Counted from the stretch's first letter, positions 26,139 through 36,069 are shown. The stretch is 64,000 nucleotides of DNA from Shimia sagamensis (GCF_900182745.1 NZ_FXTY01000001.1:620001-684000); one strand, 5' to 3'. The notes: a model not told the origin generated them from the letters alone. Numbers and translations are program-made.

Positions 26139-27353
26139 TTAACCAGCGACCACCGCTTGCAAATCGAAGATCGGCAGCAATACGGCAAGCACAATTGTGA
26201 GCACCAAGGCGCCAACCAGCATCATGAGCAATGGCTCCAGCAGCGCGGCGATGCGCTTGCGCTCCGTTGTAAGGCGGTGTTCCACCAGCGTGGCCGCACG
26301 ATCCGTCATGCGGGCAAGGCGAGCGGAGGCTTCGCCAGCGGCAATCAATTGACGCGCGACGGGGGGCAAAAAGGACAACTGGGCCAGGGCGGACGAGAGG
26401 CTTTCACCTTGTCGCACAGCCGTTGCAACCGCGTCACCCTCGCTTTCAAACTGTGCCACCACCAGGACGTCTTTGGCGTTGACCGCAGCGCTAAGGACTG
26501 CGTGGCGCGCGCCGAGCACCAAGGCCAATGTGCGCATGTATTGCACGGCGGCGGACAGTCGCAGGAGGCGTCCTGTCACAGGCAAACGCAGAAGTGTCCG
26601 GTCCCGCAGATCGCGCAAGGCAGGGACACGCGGCGTAAGCACAGCCAAACCGACAAGCAGACCCAAGATCACGGCAATGGGGAGTGCATTGGCCTGTATC
26701 CAATCGCTGATTGAAAGCACGTACAGCGTGAGTGGCGGTAGTGGGCGCCCTGAGAGTTCAAACATGGAGACAATTTCGGGGGCAACGCTGGTCATCAGGA
26801 TGCCACAGACCAAGAGTGCCACGGCAGCGACAAAACCTGGGTAGATCAGGGCGGTGGCAATGTCTGCCTTTTCCGTGCCGAGTTGCTCCAGGTGATCCGC
26901 CAACTCTTGAAACACGGTTGCCAATTCACCGGCATCTTCACCCGCTCTGAGCGCGGCTAAATAATAGGGTGGAAAACCTGCACCAGTTTCAGCGAGGGCA
27001 TCTGACAGGGTGGCGCCCTCCATAAGTGAGGCGCGCGCTTGCGCGGCAACGGTATCCAGCGCAGTTTGGCTTTCACTTCGAACCGCCTCCAACGCAGCTT
27101 CTGCGGTGAGTTCTGCGCCAAGTAATACCGCCATTTGTCGGGTGAACACCGATTGCAGATCCGCATTGAGACGCGACCGACGTGAAAGACGCACGTTGCC
27201 CTTGGGAAGCTGCGTAGTGGTCTCTCGAACCTCGGAGACAAAGAGGTCCTGCTGCGCCAGTTGCGCGGCAACATCTGCCTCGGTTTCGGCAACAATAGTG
27301 CCTGTTTTGCGCCGACCGCTGCCGGTATAGGCGGTATAGGCGTAGGCCTTCAC
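26139..27353 (-). CDS. gspF: Type II secretion inner-membrane platform protein
   Basis: 404 residues with two repeats of the T2SSF fold and three membrane segments. KTGTIVAETEADVAAQLAQQ near the N-terminus and the C-terminal LEPLLMMLVGALVLTIVLAV are typical. It is the polytopic platform the ATPase pushes against. Its GTG start overlaps the gspE stop by 4 bases. Confidence 0.93.
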   Translation of the reverse strand: MKAYAYTAYTGSGRRKTGTIVAETEADVAAQLAQQDLFVSEVRETTTQLPKGNVRLSRRSRLNADLQSVFTRQMAVLLGAELTAEAALEAVRSESQTALDTVAAQARASLMEGATLSDALAETGAGFPPYYLAALRAGEDAGELATVFQELADHLEQLGTEKADIATALIYPGFVAAVALLVCGILMTSVAPEIVSMFELSGRPLPPLTLYVLSISDWIQANALPIAVILGLLVGLAVLTPRVPALRDLRDRTLLRLPVTGRLLRLSAAVQYMRTLALVLGARHAVLSAAVNAKDVLVVAQFESEGDAVATAVRQGESLSSALAQLSFLPPVARQLIAAGEASARLARMTDRAATLVEHRLTTERKRIAALLEPLLMMLVGALVLTIVLAVLLPIFDLQAVVAG

Positions 27354-28816
27354 GCCACGTCTCCAACAACACGCAGTGTTTCAGTCAAGCTCACATTGCC
27401 TGCGGTAGCCGCCATCAAGCCCTGACCAATCAGGGTTTCCCCAGCTGACAGCGACATGGAGGCCATTTCAGTTTCCGTTGCCCCACGATCAATCGCTGCC
27501 CGGAGTGTTTCGCCAATTTCTACCATCTCAAAGATACCCATCCGACCAGCATGGCCCGTTCCGGAACAGGCCTCGCAACCTACTGGTTCAAAGAGCTTTT
27601 CAGGGATTGGCAAACCGTGGCGGGTGAAATGGGATGTTTCTTCACTTGTCGGCAGGTGTTCGGCACAACAGTTTTGGCACAAACGGCGCAGAAGACGCTG
27701 CGCAATCACACCGCGTAAAGTGGCGGCGATGAGAAAGTTATCCACACCCAAATCACGCAAGCGGACAATGGCACCAACGGAGCTATTTGCGTGCAGAGAG
27801 GAAAACACCAAATGCCCGGTGAGGGCTGCTTGCGCGGCGGTTGAAGCAGTTTCCGGATCGCGGATCTCGCCAACAAGAATAACGTCTGGGTCTTGGCGCA
27901 ACGTGGCCCGCAAACCCGCAGCAAAGGTCATACCGATGTCTGCGTTGATCTGAGATTGGCTCACGCCGGGCAGATCATATTCAATCGGATCTTCGACGGT
28001 GACGATATTGTGCTCGTCCCGGTCCGCCAGTTGCAGCAGGGAGTAAAGCGTGGTGGTTTTGCCAGCCCCAGTAGGGCCCGTCGCCAAAATGATGCCATTT
28101 GGCAGAGAGGCAAGTCGCTGCAACAATGCCTGCTGCGCCTCGGACAAACCAAGATCCATAAGAGGCATCAGCCCGGCGGAACGATCCAGAATACGCAGCA
28201 CGATGCGTTCGCCATAGTGACCGGGCAGCGAGGACACGCGGGTGTCGATCATACGCCCCCCCAAAGAGAGCGCGATACGCCCGTCTTGCGGCAGGCGTGT
28301 TTCGGATATGTCCAAACCGGCCATGACCTTGAGGCGCGACACAATACGTTTTACCGGCACATCGGCGCGGTCCATTACTTCCTGCAAAAAGCCATCTACC
28401 CGCATCCGCACCCGAAGGCCGTACTCGTGCGGCTCCACATGCAGGTCCGATGCATTGGCCAGCACCGCTTTGCGCAGCAACCGGTTGACCAACTGAATCA
28501 CCGGGGCATCCCCTGGCTCGTCCAGCAAATCACGCTGACGCGAGGCAAAGGCCGCTTCTTCGAGATCAAAACTCAACTCTTGGTCGTTTGTGGCGTCTTG
28601 ACCAGTGTCTGAGCCGTCGTAGAGTTTTGCCAACTGGGCCTCAAACTCCGGCTGGGACAGCTGAGTGAAGATCACATCTGTGAGACCCGCACGTCTTTGT
28701 GCTTCGCGCAGCCCCACCGCGGTCACGGTGGGCCCCGCAGACACATGGGTGCCGTTCAAGAGCACTTGATTGTCACGGGCAAAGGTAAACGGCAGGCGGT
28801 TGAGAGGATCACCCAT
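27350..28816 (-). CDS. gspE: Type II secretion ATPase
   Basis: 488 residues. Walker A is LATGPTGAGKTTTLYSLL (about residue 240), followed by an Asp box, Walker B (DVILVGEIRDPETA) and the His box TGHLVFSSLHANSS. A four-cysteine zinc element (LCQNCC ... GCEACSG) is near the C-terminus. It powers pseudopilus assembly from the cytoplasm. It lies between gspD and gspF on the same strand, 47 bases after gspD. Confidence 0.95.
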   Translation of the reverse strand: MGDPLNRLPFTFARDNQVLLNGTHVSAGPTVTAVGLREAQRRAGLTDVIFTQLSQPEFEAQLAKLYDGSDTGQDATNDQELSFDLEEAAFASRQRDLLDEPGDAPVIQLVNRLLRKAVLANASDLHVEPHEYGLRVRMRVDGFLQEVMDRADVPVKRIVSRLKVMAGLDISETRLPQDGRIALSLGGRMIDTRVSSLPGHYGERIVLRILDRSAGLMPLMDLGLSEAQQALLQRLASLPNGIILATGPTGAGKTTTLYSLLQLADRDEHNIVTVEDPIEYDLPGVSQSQINADIGMTFAAGLRATLRQDPDVILVGEIRDPETASTAAQAALTGHLVFSSLHANSSVGAIVRLRDLGVDNFLIAATLRGVIAQRLLRRLCQNCCAEHLPTSEETSHFTRHGLPIPEKLFEPVGCEACSGTGHAGRMGIFEMVEIGETLRAAIDRGATETEMASMSLSAGETLIGQGLMAATAGNVSLTETLRVVGDVA

Positions 28817-28863
28817 AATAGTCTTGCTCCGACCCCACCATCACACGCATGCACACGCCTAGG

Positions 28864-30840
28864 TCAGTTGCCGTTGAACCGCAGGCGGCTCGGAAGCGGT
28901 GGGAAATTCCGGCTTTGCGCAAGCGCATCGATAAATCCAGCATCAAAAGGTTGGTTCAGGTCCGCCCCGTCATAAGGCAGCAGGCGTTGATCAGCCCGTG
29001 GATAGCCTCCCTCATCCAGCGGCTGAATGGAAGCACTGGTTGCATAGGCTTTGTCCGTCAGGTTTTTGGTGATGCGGCGCGCCTCGGCGTCATTGGAGAC
29101 AACCTGTGGGCGGAGCAACACCAGCAGAACGCGCTGGTTTTTGGTGGAGTTCTTACCGCGGAACAGGCCTCCCACAACGGGCAAATTGGAGATTCCAGGC
29201 ACACGCTGATTGACCGCGCCAGACCCATCTTCAAGCAAACCACCCAACATAATCACGTTGCCATCGCGCACCAATGCGGTGGTCGACAACGCGCGGCGGG
29301 CGGTGATTTCTCCGCCGGAAGTGGACGTTGAGTTGGTAAGGTTGGACACCTCCTGCTTGATCACCATGCGCACAGTGCGGTCGGCGTTGATCTGAGGTGT
29401 GACGTTGAGGGTCAACCCCACGTCTTGACGCTCGATGGTCTGAAATGGGTTTTCTGGGTTTGAGCCATCACCCGTGGAGGTGTAACTGCCGGTAACAAAG
29501 GGCACGTTTTGGGCAACAACAATCTCTGCTTCTTGATTGTTGAGTGTCAAAATCGATGGCGTTGATAGCAGGCGCGTTGAGTTGACCGAGGCAATGGCCG
29601 TGATCAATCCAGCAATGCCGTTGCCAGTGCTCGAATTGTAGGTGCTGCCACCCAATACGCCGGCAGGCCCCAGATCTGGCGCGTTGCCATTTGACACAGC
29701 AGACACCAGATTGATCAGGCTGGTGCGTCCCGGGAGCGCAAACTGGACGCCCCCCACCAGTGCATCATTGAGAACGGCCGCAAATTGAACAGAAAGGTCC
29801 GAAAACCCGTCCACGGTCATCTCAAAAATGACAGCTTCAACAAGGACTTGAGTGGGGCGTTGATCCAGATACTTCACGATCCGGACAATTTCAGACATCC
29901 GGTCTTGTGGCGCAAAAACCAACAACGTGTTGGTCTGAGGTTCTGGCACAATCCGCACTTTTGCCTGCGCGGCGTCCCCGCTGGCATTTACGGTTCGCAA
30001 AACAACATCGGCAATTGCAGCAGCGTCAGCGTAGTTCAAAGCGATTGTCCGGCTGCTTACGCTTTCGCGCTGGGTATCAAGCCGGCTGGCCAAAAGCCGT
30101 ACCCGCTGGCGCATTTCATCAGGACCAGACACCAGAAGCGCATTGGAGCGACGATCGATGCTTACTGAGGCCCCATCGGGCACAATACCCATGGACTGCA
30201 CCACTTGCATAACATCTCCAGCTTGCGCGTTTTGCAGTTGAATCATCTCGATTGGGTCCGCTTGACGAGGTTGATCCAGCCGTTTGATCAAGCGCGTGAT
30301 ACGGGCATGGTTTGCGCCACGGTCCGACAGAATGAGCAAATTTGCGCCTGGCACTGGGGTGATCACCGCCTCTGAAGGCAGAAGAGGACGCACAACCTCT
30401 ATTACCTCCTGCAACGGCACGTGGCGCACAGGAATAACGCGGGTTTCATAACCCGAAGACACGCCCGATGCATCGCCAGACGACAACTCTCGGGCAGTGT
30501 TCATTTGCACAATACGGTCCGCGCCAGCACCTTCGATGACAGTCAGGCGATTGAGTTCCAGAACAGACAGAAAGACCTCATACAACTCATCCGCAGTAAG
30601 TTGATTGGGTGCCAGGACGGTCACATTGCCCCGAACAGCTGGGTCCACGACAAAGCTGCGGCCGGTGTTCTCTGACACGATCTCGACAAAACTACGCAGA
30701 TCAGCATCGCGCAGATCAAGTGAAACCTGCGCTTGGGCCGTGCCAACCCCAATAGTAAAACATGCAAAAACACTGACAACCACACCGACCATCGCCGATG
30801 CCACAGCCCGACACGGGCTTAGGCGTGCAAATAGTTTCAT
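28864..30840 (-). CDS. gspD: Type II secretion secretin
   Basis: About 658 residues with a signal peptide ending GVGTAQA. N0 starts VSLDLRDADLRSFVEIVSEN, N1-N3 repeats follow (RVIPVRHVPLQEVIEVVRPL, TIALNYADAAAIADVVLRTV), and the secretin barrel has VPFVTGSYTS, LTLNVTPQINADRTVRM and VPGISNLPVVGGLFRG. Forms the outer-membrane channel. ATG 30840 is used as the signal peptide start. A 235-base gap upstream should contain the promoter, but I cannot place it with confidence. Confidence 0.95.
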   Translation of the reverse strand: MKLFARLSPCRAVASAMVGVVVSVFACFTIGVGTAQAQVSLDLRDADLRSFVEIVSENTGRSFVVDPAVRGNVTVLAPNQLTADELYEVFLSVLELNRLTVIEGAGADRIVQMNTARELSSGDASGVSSGYETRVIPVRHVPLQEVIEVVRPLLPSEAVITPVPGANLLILSDRGANHARITRLIKRLDQPRQADPIEMIQLQNAQAGDVMQVVQSMGIVPDGASVSIDRRSNALLVSGPDEMRQRVRLLASRLDTQRESVSSRTIALNYADAAAIADVVLRTVNASGDAAQAKVRIVPEPQTNTLLVFAPQDRMSEIVRIVKYLDQRPTQVLVEAVIFEMTVDGFSDLSVQFAAVLNDALVGGVQFALPGRTSLINLVSAVSNGNAPDLGPAGVLGGSTYNSSTGNGIAGLITAIASVNSTRLLSTPSILTLNNQEAEIVVAQNVPFVTGSYTSTGDGSNPENPFQTIERQDVGLTLNVTPQINADRTVRMVIKQEVSNLTNSTSTSGGEITARRALSTTALVRDGNVIMLGGLLEDGSGAVNQRVPGISNLPVVGGLFRGKNSTKNQRVLLVLLRPQVVSNDAEARRITKNLTDKAYATSASIQPLDEGGYPRADQRLLPYDGADLNQPFDAGFIDALAQSRNFPPLPSRLRFNGN

Positions 30841-31075
30841 GACCTGCTCTCTTGTCACGGGCTGTCGCCTGATCCGTTGATCGAACCTAAGCCGCCTTGC
30901 CTCTTTGGGGCTTTATAGCGGATGTGCCGACAGATTGCACTCTTTTCCACACAGTTTTCCACAGGCAGTACGCCGTGTGGCACCTAAGTGTGACAACATC
31001 GCTACGCGCGATTACAGAGCGCCCAATGGGGCTCAGGCGCAAGCGGGGAGCAATTCACGCCAAAACAGTCTCTAA

Positions 31076-31615
31076 CTAGGCTTGCGAGTGTAGTTTCCAC
31101 AGCCCCCAAGCTGCAACGTGGTGCATCACGCCAACTTCACCCGACAGGATTGCCGCCTCAATTTGACTGGGCAACAGCGCTTCGTAAGCAAACTCTTCCA
31201 AATCCCCTGGGTTGGGCTCTGTGACACGATGGCAGAGAGGCGCGACAAAGTAATGTCCCTGACACACACGTTGATTGCCATGATCCACAAACGAACCCAG
31301 TTGCACCAACGAGTCCGCCTTCAGCCCTGTTTCCTCCAAGAGCTCGCGCCGTGCGGCAGTTTCAGGATTTTCGCCTGGATCCACATGCCCAGCCGGAAAC
31401 CCCAAGACTTCGCGGGCCGGGCCATGTTTGTACTGCCGGATCATTTCCACGCGCCCATCCTCCAAAAATGGAATAACCACCGCAAAATCCATCAACCGTA
31501 TCTGATAGAAGTCATCCACCACATGCCCAGGTTTGATCTCAACTTGCTCTTGCTGCACTTCCACAAAAGGCGGCCGATTGAGCAGGCTTTTTGTCGACAG
31601 CGTTTTCCAAGTCAT
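31076..31615 (-). CDS. Nudix hydrolase, ADP-ribose pyrophosphatase-like
   Basis: 179 residues with a complete Nudix box (GHVDPGENPETAARRELLEE followed by TG), preceded by VLGFPAGH as in NudF-type ADP-sugar pyrophosphatases. Likely hydrolyses a nucleoside diphosphate-sugar or related compound; the exact substrate is not readable. It lies 47 bases downstream of ugd on the same strand, so possibly co-transcribed. Confidence 0.88.
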   Translation of the reverse strand: MTWKTLSTKSLLNRPPFVEVQQEQVEIKPGHVVDDFYQIRLMDFAVVIPFLEDGRVEMIRQYKHGPAREVLGFPAGHVDPGENPETAARRELLEETGLKADSLVQLGSFVDHGNQRVCQGHYFVAPLCHRVTEPNPGDLEEFAYEALLPSQIEAAILSGEVGVMHHVAAWGLWKLHSQA

Positions 31616-31662
31616 AAGATGTCGCCTTTCCGGCTACGGGATCCATTGGCGGCGGTGTGTGG

Positions 31663-32991
31663 TCAATCATCCACGCGTGAAAACCCGGCCCGTCCAATGC
31701 TGTCATACGCTTCAAAGCCAGCCCGTTTGGCATCCCGGACAGAATAGATATTGCGCAAATCTGCCAGGCGCGGTGTCGCCATTTTGCGGGCAATTTTCTT
31801 CAGGTCCAACGCCCGGAACTCATTCCACTCTGTCATGATCACCAAGACATCGGCGTTCTGCGCCGCCTTATATGCATCTTCCACCCAGATCACACCGGGC
31901 AGGAGCGCCTCGCCTTCGTGCCGTCCCTGCGGGTCTGTCACTTTCACTTTGGCGCCCCCGCCAACAAGCGCAGGAATGACCGTCAGACTTGGCGCATCGC
32001 GCATATCATCTGTGTTCGGTTTGAAAGTGACACCCAGAACACCAACAGTTTTTCCGTTGAAGCTGCCGCCGCACATGTCCAGCAACTTATCCACCATACG
32101 TCGTTTGATCTCTTCGTTGACCTGGATGACAGCTTCCGTAATTTGCATCGGCACGGCGTTGTCCTGACCTATGCGGGCCAACGCTTTGGTATCTTTTGGA
32201 AAACAAGAGCCGCCATATCCCGGACCGGCATGCAGAAACTTATTCCCGATGCGACCATCCATGCCCATGCCTTTGGAGACCTGCTTCACATCCGCGCCAA
32301 CACGCTCACACAGGGCGGCAATTTCGTTGATGAACGTGATCTTGGTGGCCAGGAAAGCATTGGCGGCGTATTTGATCATCTCCGCGCTTTCCAAATCAGT
32401 TGTGACGATTGGGAAGTCCCGCAAATAGAGCGGGCGATAGATGTCATTCATAACTTCACCAGCGCGGTCATTGTGCACGCCAATCACAACACGATCCGGT
32501 TTCATAAAATCTTCAATGGCGGCGCCTTCACGCAAGAATTCCGGATTGCTGGCCACATCAAAATCCAAGCTCGGGTTGGCTTTGCGCACAACTTGCTTGA
32601 CCTGGCGGTTGGTGCCCACTGGCACGGTGGATTTGGTGACAATCACCAAATAATCTGTGGCAGTGCGGGCAATTTCTTCAGCTGCCGCCATCACATAGGA
32701 CAGATCTGCGTGACCATCGCCACGACGTGTTGGGGTGCCAACCGCAATAAACACCGCCTGGGCGCCGTCCATGGCTTTCTCGAGATCCAGCGTGAAGCTG
32801 AGACGGCCAGCCTCAACGTTTTTTTCCATCAGCGCATGTAAGCCAGGTTCATAAATGGGAACGTCGCCACGCTCGAGCATCTCAATTTTGGCAGGGTCTT
32901 TGTCAACACATACAACCTCATGCCCAAAATCGGAGAAACAGACTCCGGAAACCAATCCGACATAGCCTGTGCCGATCATCGCAATTTTCAT
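31663..32991 (-). CDS. ugd: UDP-glucose 6-dehydrogenase
   Basis: Oxidises UDP-glucose to UDP-glucuronate with two NAD+. The NAD loop MIGTGYVGLVSGVCFSDFGH is at the N-terminus, the catalytic Cys is in GPGYGGSCFPKDTKAL, and GVTFKPNTDDMRDAPSL is the C-terminal binding motif. About 442 residues. ATG 32991 with GAGGG 8 bases upstream is chosen over GTG 33000. It supplies uronic acid for surface polysaccharide, possibly the same glycan as the 0-9 kb locus. Confidence 0.96.
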   Translation of the reverse strand: MKIAMIGTGYVGLVSGVCFSDFGHEVVCVDKDPAKIEMLERGDVPIYEPGLHALMEKNVEAGRLSFTLDLEKAMDGAQAVFIAVGTPTRRGDGHADLSYVMAAAEEIARTATDYLVIVTKSTVPVGTNRQVKQVVRKANPSLDFDVASNPEFLREGAAIEDFMKPDRVVIGVHNDRAGEVMNDIYRPLYLRDFPIVTTDLESAEMIKYAANAFLATKITFINEIAALCERVGADVKQVSKGMGMDGRIGNKFLHAGPGYGGSCFPKDTKALARIGQDNAVPMQITEAVIQVNEEIKRRMVDKLLDMCGGSFNGKTVGVLGVTFKPNTDDMRDAPSLTVIPALVGGGAKVKVTDPQGRHEGEALLPGVIWVEDAYKAAQNADVLVIMTEWNEFRALDLKKIARKMATPRLADLRNIYSVRDAKRAGFEAYDSIGRAGFSRVDD

Positions 32992-33141
32992 TTTTGCCAC
33001 CCTCTAATTGCTGCCCGTGGTGCCCTTTTAATGAGCGTGACAAGAGGGGCTGTCAACGAAGCAACAAATGTTGCGCCTGATGCGTATCAAGAAGACAGCG
33101 GTTTGATGTCTCGAATTCACCAATGCGTACGATCACAATAC

Positions 33142-33170
33142 AAAAACCAGCGACGTCACCATCGCTGGTT
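33142..33170 (-). terminator. Rho-independent terminator of the RTX protease gene
   Basis: Stem AACCAGCGA / TCGCTGGTT around an 8-base loop, followed on the - strand by a T run. It lies 26 bases after the stop of the metalloprotease gene. Confidence 0.8.
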
Positions 33171-33195
33171 TTACAAGTTGCTCAGACACCCAAGA

Positions 33196-35484
33196 TCAGA
33201 TGATATCAATCATACTGGCATCAAATTGTGCAGCCCAGCCTGTGATTGTGATCACATCTGTTCCAAACGTTAGAACGTAGTTGCCAGCCGAATCAGCCCC
33301 ATAGGTGTTAAGAACATCTGCTGCGGACAACACCGCACCGCCCCACAGCGCGTCATCCAATGACAGCATATCGCCTTCTGTTGAGCTAAAGTTGTTCACC
33401 ATGTTGCTGGATCCGACACCTGTCGAGAAGACAAATGTGTCAGCACCGAGACCACCGTCTCCGACGTCGTTGCCTGCGCCAAAATTGAGCGCATCATTGC
33501 CGCCTCCACCAACGAGAGAGTCGTCTCCTGAACCACCTATCAGGGTGTCAGAGCCATACCCTCCTAAAAGCGTGTCGTTGTTGGCACCGCCATTCAGGAA
33601 ATCCCAGCCATTACCGCCGTCCAGTAGGTCATTGCCATCGCCACCATTTAGTGTGTCGCCGCCAATGTCGCCATGAAGAGTGTCTTCTCCGTTACCACCA
33701 CGGAGCACATCAGAGTCATCCCCACCAAACAACCGGTCTTGACCGCCACCACCGTTCAATGTGTCTTCGCCTTGAGCGCCATATAGACTGTCATCTCCAA
33801 ATCCGCCCGATACACTATCATCACCGAGTCCGCCAAAAAGGCTGTCGGATCCATTCCCACCTTTCAAGACGTCGTTGCCGCCTCCGCCACTCAAATTGTC
33901 GGCACCAGTGCCACCTGACAACGTGTCATTGCCGTAGCCACCAGACATCGTGTCGAACCCCTTCTCACCGAAAAGCAAATCAGCGCCGTTTGACCCACCT
34001 AGAAGGTCCCCGCCGTCACCACCATAGATGGTGTCATGTCCGAAACCTCCCCAAACCGTGTCCGACCCACCTCCTGCATTCGTCCAATCATCCCCTTCAT
34101 TGGTTTTGATCAAATTCGCCACGTCGTTGCCTGTAACGTGGTCGTTACCTACACCAGTGTAAACATTCTCGATAACAGTGCCCACAGCGATGCCAAGATT
34201 GCCAATCAACCCACCAACGTCAGAGAATTGTCCTGCACGCATGTCGATACGTGAATCGTCAGTGTAGGACCGAAAGTCCATCAAGTCCGTGCCGTTCAAA
34301 TCATAAATTGTCATGGCAACAGCACTATTTACAGTGATGACCCCGTTGAAAAAATCACCGAGGTAGCCGCCGAGATTTGAGTTCATACCCCAGACCGTGT
34401 TGCCTGCAGTTGCGCTTCCTGCACCGGCAGCGCCATAGAGGTCTTGGATCGCCACGATATCCACCATCATGGCGGACATGATGTTGGCCCAACTCGCGTC
34501 TGTGCCCAAGCTATCGACCTGATCAAAATACGACATGATGGACATTTGCCAACTGTCGTTGCCAAAGTTTTCATCTGTGCCATATTCTGCCGAACCGTTG
34601 TAGCCACCCTGATGGCCCAGGCCCAAGGCGTGGCCAATTTCATGAATGTAAGTTTGGAACGAATAGCTGTTCAATGTTGTGCCAAATTGGGTCAACCAAT
34701 CCGTGGACACATTAACCGTCGAACTGAGAATTGTTCCACCCGACACGGAGGAATTTGACCACGCGCCAGCATCAGTATTCTGGAAACTGATATTGGCTGC
34801 TCCGGCAACCTCTTGGAAATCAATGTCGGCCACAAGCTCCCAGGCTTCAAAAGCCCAGCGCGCCAACTGCTGGCCTGCTGCACTTAGAGACGTAATGTTG
34901 ACAGTGATGACATTGCTCACTGACGTGTCAAAAGAGCGCGATGTGCCTCCATTATCCGTCCAATACCCAGACGTGAGATAATCAGCCATATCCTGAACCG
35001 AGCCGTCTGCAATTGGCGTGAAGGTATCAACCGAAAGACTATAACTGGAGGCAACTGCGTTGTAGCCGTTGACCGCGAAATAATAGGTACCGCTGTAGGT
35101 CGCTTCAAACGTCAGGAACGAGTCAAAATTTCCACCGTTGTAATCAATATCATCGTTGTACTCAAAAGCGTCACCGTTGCTATCAAGGACCCAGAGCCTG
35201 GGATCATCGCCGCTCACGGCAACTTGATAAAACTCACCAGCGACCAAATCGATGGCGATGTAGTCCAGATCAGTGTTGTTAATTGTCCCCTGGAAGGTGT
35301 CACCAACGGAGATTGAGTAAGGCGTGGTTATGTCGCTTGGAGCGTCAACGGTTTCGGGCACTATTGCGCCATTTGGATCCCCAACAACAGGAGTGGTGAT
35401 TGGACCATCATCGTGACCATCTCCGTGGCCCTCATGGAAAATGGGGGCATCAACAGTCGCGAAAGGTGTGTTTTGAATTGGCAT
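33196..35484 (-). CDS. Secreted M10-type metalloprotease with RTX repeats
   Basis: About 762 residues. The N-terminus is His/Asp-rich (FHEGHGDGHDDG), then a pre-peptidase C-terminal (PPC) domain around residues 50-150 (DYIAIDLVAGEFYQVAVSGD). The zinc site HEIGHALGLGH is near residue 280, followed by the Met-turn SIMSYFD: serralysin-like. From about residue 470 come many GGxGxDxxx calcium-binding repeats, then an RTX C-terminal domain. No Sec signal, so type I secretion is expected, but no type I exporter gene is nearby. ATG 35484 has AGGAGA 8 bases upstream. Confidence 0.92.
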   Translation of the reverse strand: MPIQNTPFATVDAPIFHEGHGDGHDDGPITTPVVGDPNGAIVPETVDAPSDITTPYSISVGDTFQGTINNTDLDYIAIDLVAGEFYQVAVSGDDPRLWVLDSNGDAFEYNDDIDYNGGNFDSFLTFEATYSGTYYFAVNGYNAVASSYSLSVDTFTPIADGSVQDMADYLTSGYWTDNGGTSRSFDTSVSNVITVNITSLSAAGQQLARWAFEAWELVADIDFQEVAGAANISFQNTDAGAWSNSSVSGGTILSSTVNVSTDWLTQFGTTLNSYSFQTYIHEIGHALGLGHQGGYNGSAEYGTDENFGNDSWQMSIMSYFDQVDSLGTDASWANIMSAMMVDIVAIQDLYGAAGAGSATAGNTVWGMNSNLGGYLGDFFNGVITVNSAVAMTIYDLNGTDLMDFRSYTDDSRIDMRAGQFSDVGGLIGNLGIAVGTVIENVYTGVGNDHVTGNDVANLIKTNEGDDWTNAGGGSDTVWGGFGHDTIYGGDGGDLLGGSNGADLLFGEKGFDTMSGGYGNDTLSGGTGADNLSGGGGNDVLKGGNGSDSLFGGLGDDSVSGGFGDDSLYGAQGEDTLNGGGGQDRLFGGDDSDVLRGGNGEDTLHGDIGGDTLNGGDGNDLLDGGNGWDFLNGGANNDTLLGGYGSDTLIGGSGDDSLVGGGGNDALNFGAGNDVGDGGLGADTFVFSTGVGSSNMVNNFSSTEGDMLSLDDALWGGAVLSAADVLNTYGADSAGNYVLTFGTDVITITGWAAQFDASMIDII
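33450..34090 (-). repeat. RTX nonapeptide repeat array
   Basis: About 20 in-frame GGxGxDxLx units encoded in tandem inside the metalloprotease gene. They fold into a calcium-bound parallel beta roll outside the cell. The DNA shows matching 27-base periodicity. Confidence 0.88.
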
Positions 35485-35553
35485 TCTGAAAATCTCCTGT
35501 CTCTCCGCGCTGGTGCTGGCTTCACAACACAAAACAGAGCGGACACTCTAAAA

Positions 35554-36069
35554 TTATTTTTCCCAAGGCGGCGTGCTGACTTTTAGCATTCCGTCGGCAA
35601 ACCCCTCGTACAAACGCTGTTTTGGCGCGTCATCCATTCCGTCCACCTGGATAGATGGACCTTCGTAGTTTTGTCCCGTTTCGAGGTTTCGCCACATCAA
35701 AAACCCGCTCACATGATCAGACCGAAGGGCCTGAACAACCAGTTTCCCATAGATCCCCTCACCTACAGGATGGGGCGGACCCTCAACTTGTTTTACGGCG
35801 TGGTTGGGGAAATGATTTTGCAGCTTCATCTGAAGCACGTCACACAGATTACGCACGTCCTTCTGAACCAAGCCGGTCTCCAAACTCTTGCAGCTCAGAA
35901 AAAAAGGGGGGGGTGTATTGCGTTGAGCGCTACCCATTGCTGTCGAAACCGTCAGAAGCCCAACACTCAAAATCAAACATATCGAAGACCATGACCACAC
36001 CAACAACTCTCCGATCAAATCGTTACGAGTATTCACCGCGCTTTTCCGCACAACTTGGATAACGTTCAT
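35554..36069 (-). CDS. Hypothetical secreted protein
   Basis: 171 residues with a polar leader, a hydrophobic segment (LLVWSWSSICLILSVGLLTV, about residues 22-41) ending near an AMGSA site, and a soluble domain with two Cys (FFLSCKSLE and VRNLCDVLQM). I do not recognise the family. Just after the predicted signal the coding strand has eight C then seven T, a slippage-prone tract. It lies upstream of the RTX protease on the same strand, 69 bases away. Confidence 0.5.
   Translation of the reverse strand: MNVIQVVRKSAVNTRNDLIGELLVWSWSSICLILSVGLLTVSTAMGSAQRNTPPPFFLSCKSLETGLVQKDVRNLCDVLQMKLQNHFPNHAVKQVEGPPHPVGEGIYGKLVVQALRSDHVSGFLMWRNLETGQNYEGPSIQVDGMDDAPKQRLYEGFADGMLKVSTPPWEK
35899..35913 (-). 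repeat. C8-T7 double homopolymer in a coding region
   Basis: Coding strand reads eight C followed by seven T, encoding Thr-Pro-Pro-Pro-Phe-Phe in the hypothetical secreted protein. Such tracts often vary in length. Confidence 0.85.

Noticed and set aside
31918-32841. Open frame of 307 codons on the + strand
   Set aside because: Antisense to ugd, whose motifs are complete.
33450-34090. CRISPR-like repetitive DNA
   Set aside because: The repeats are contiguous 27-base coding units without spacers; they encode RTX nonapeptides.
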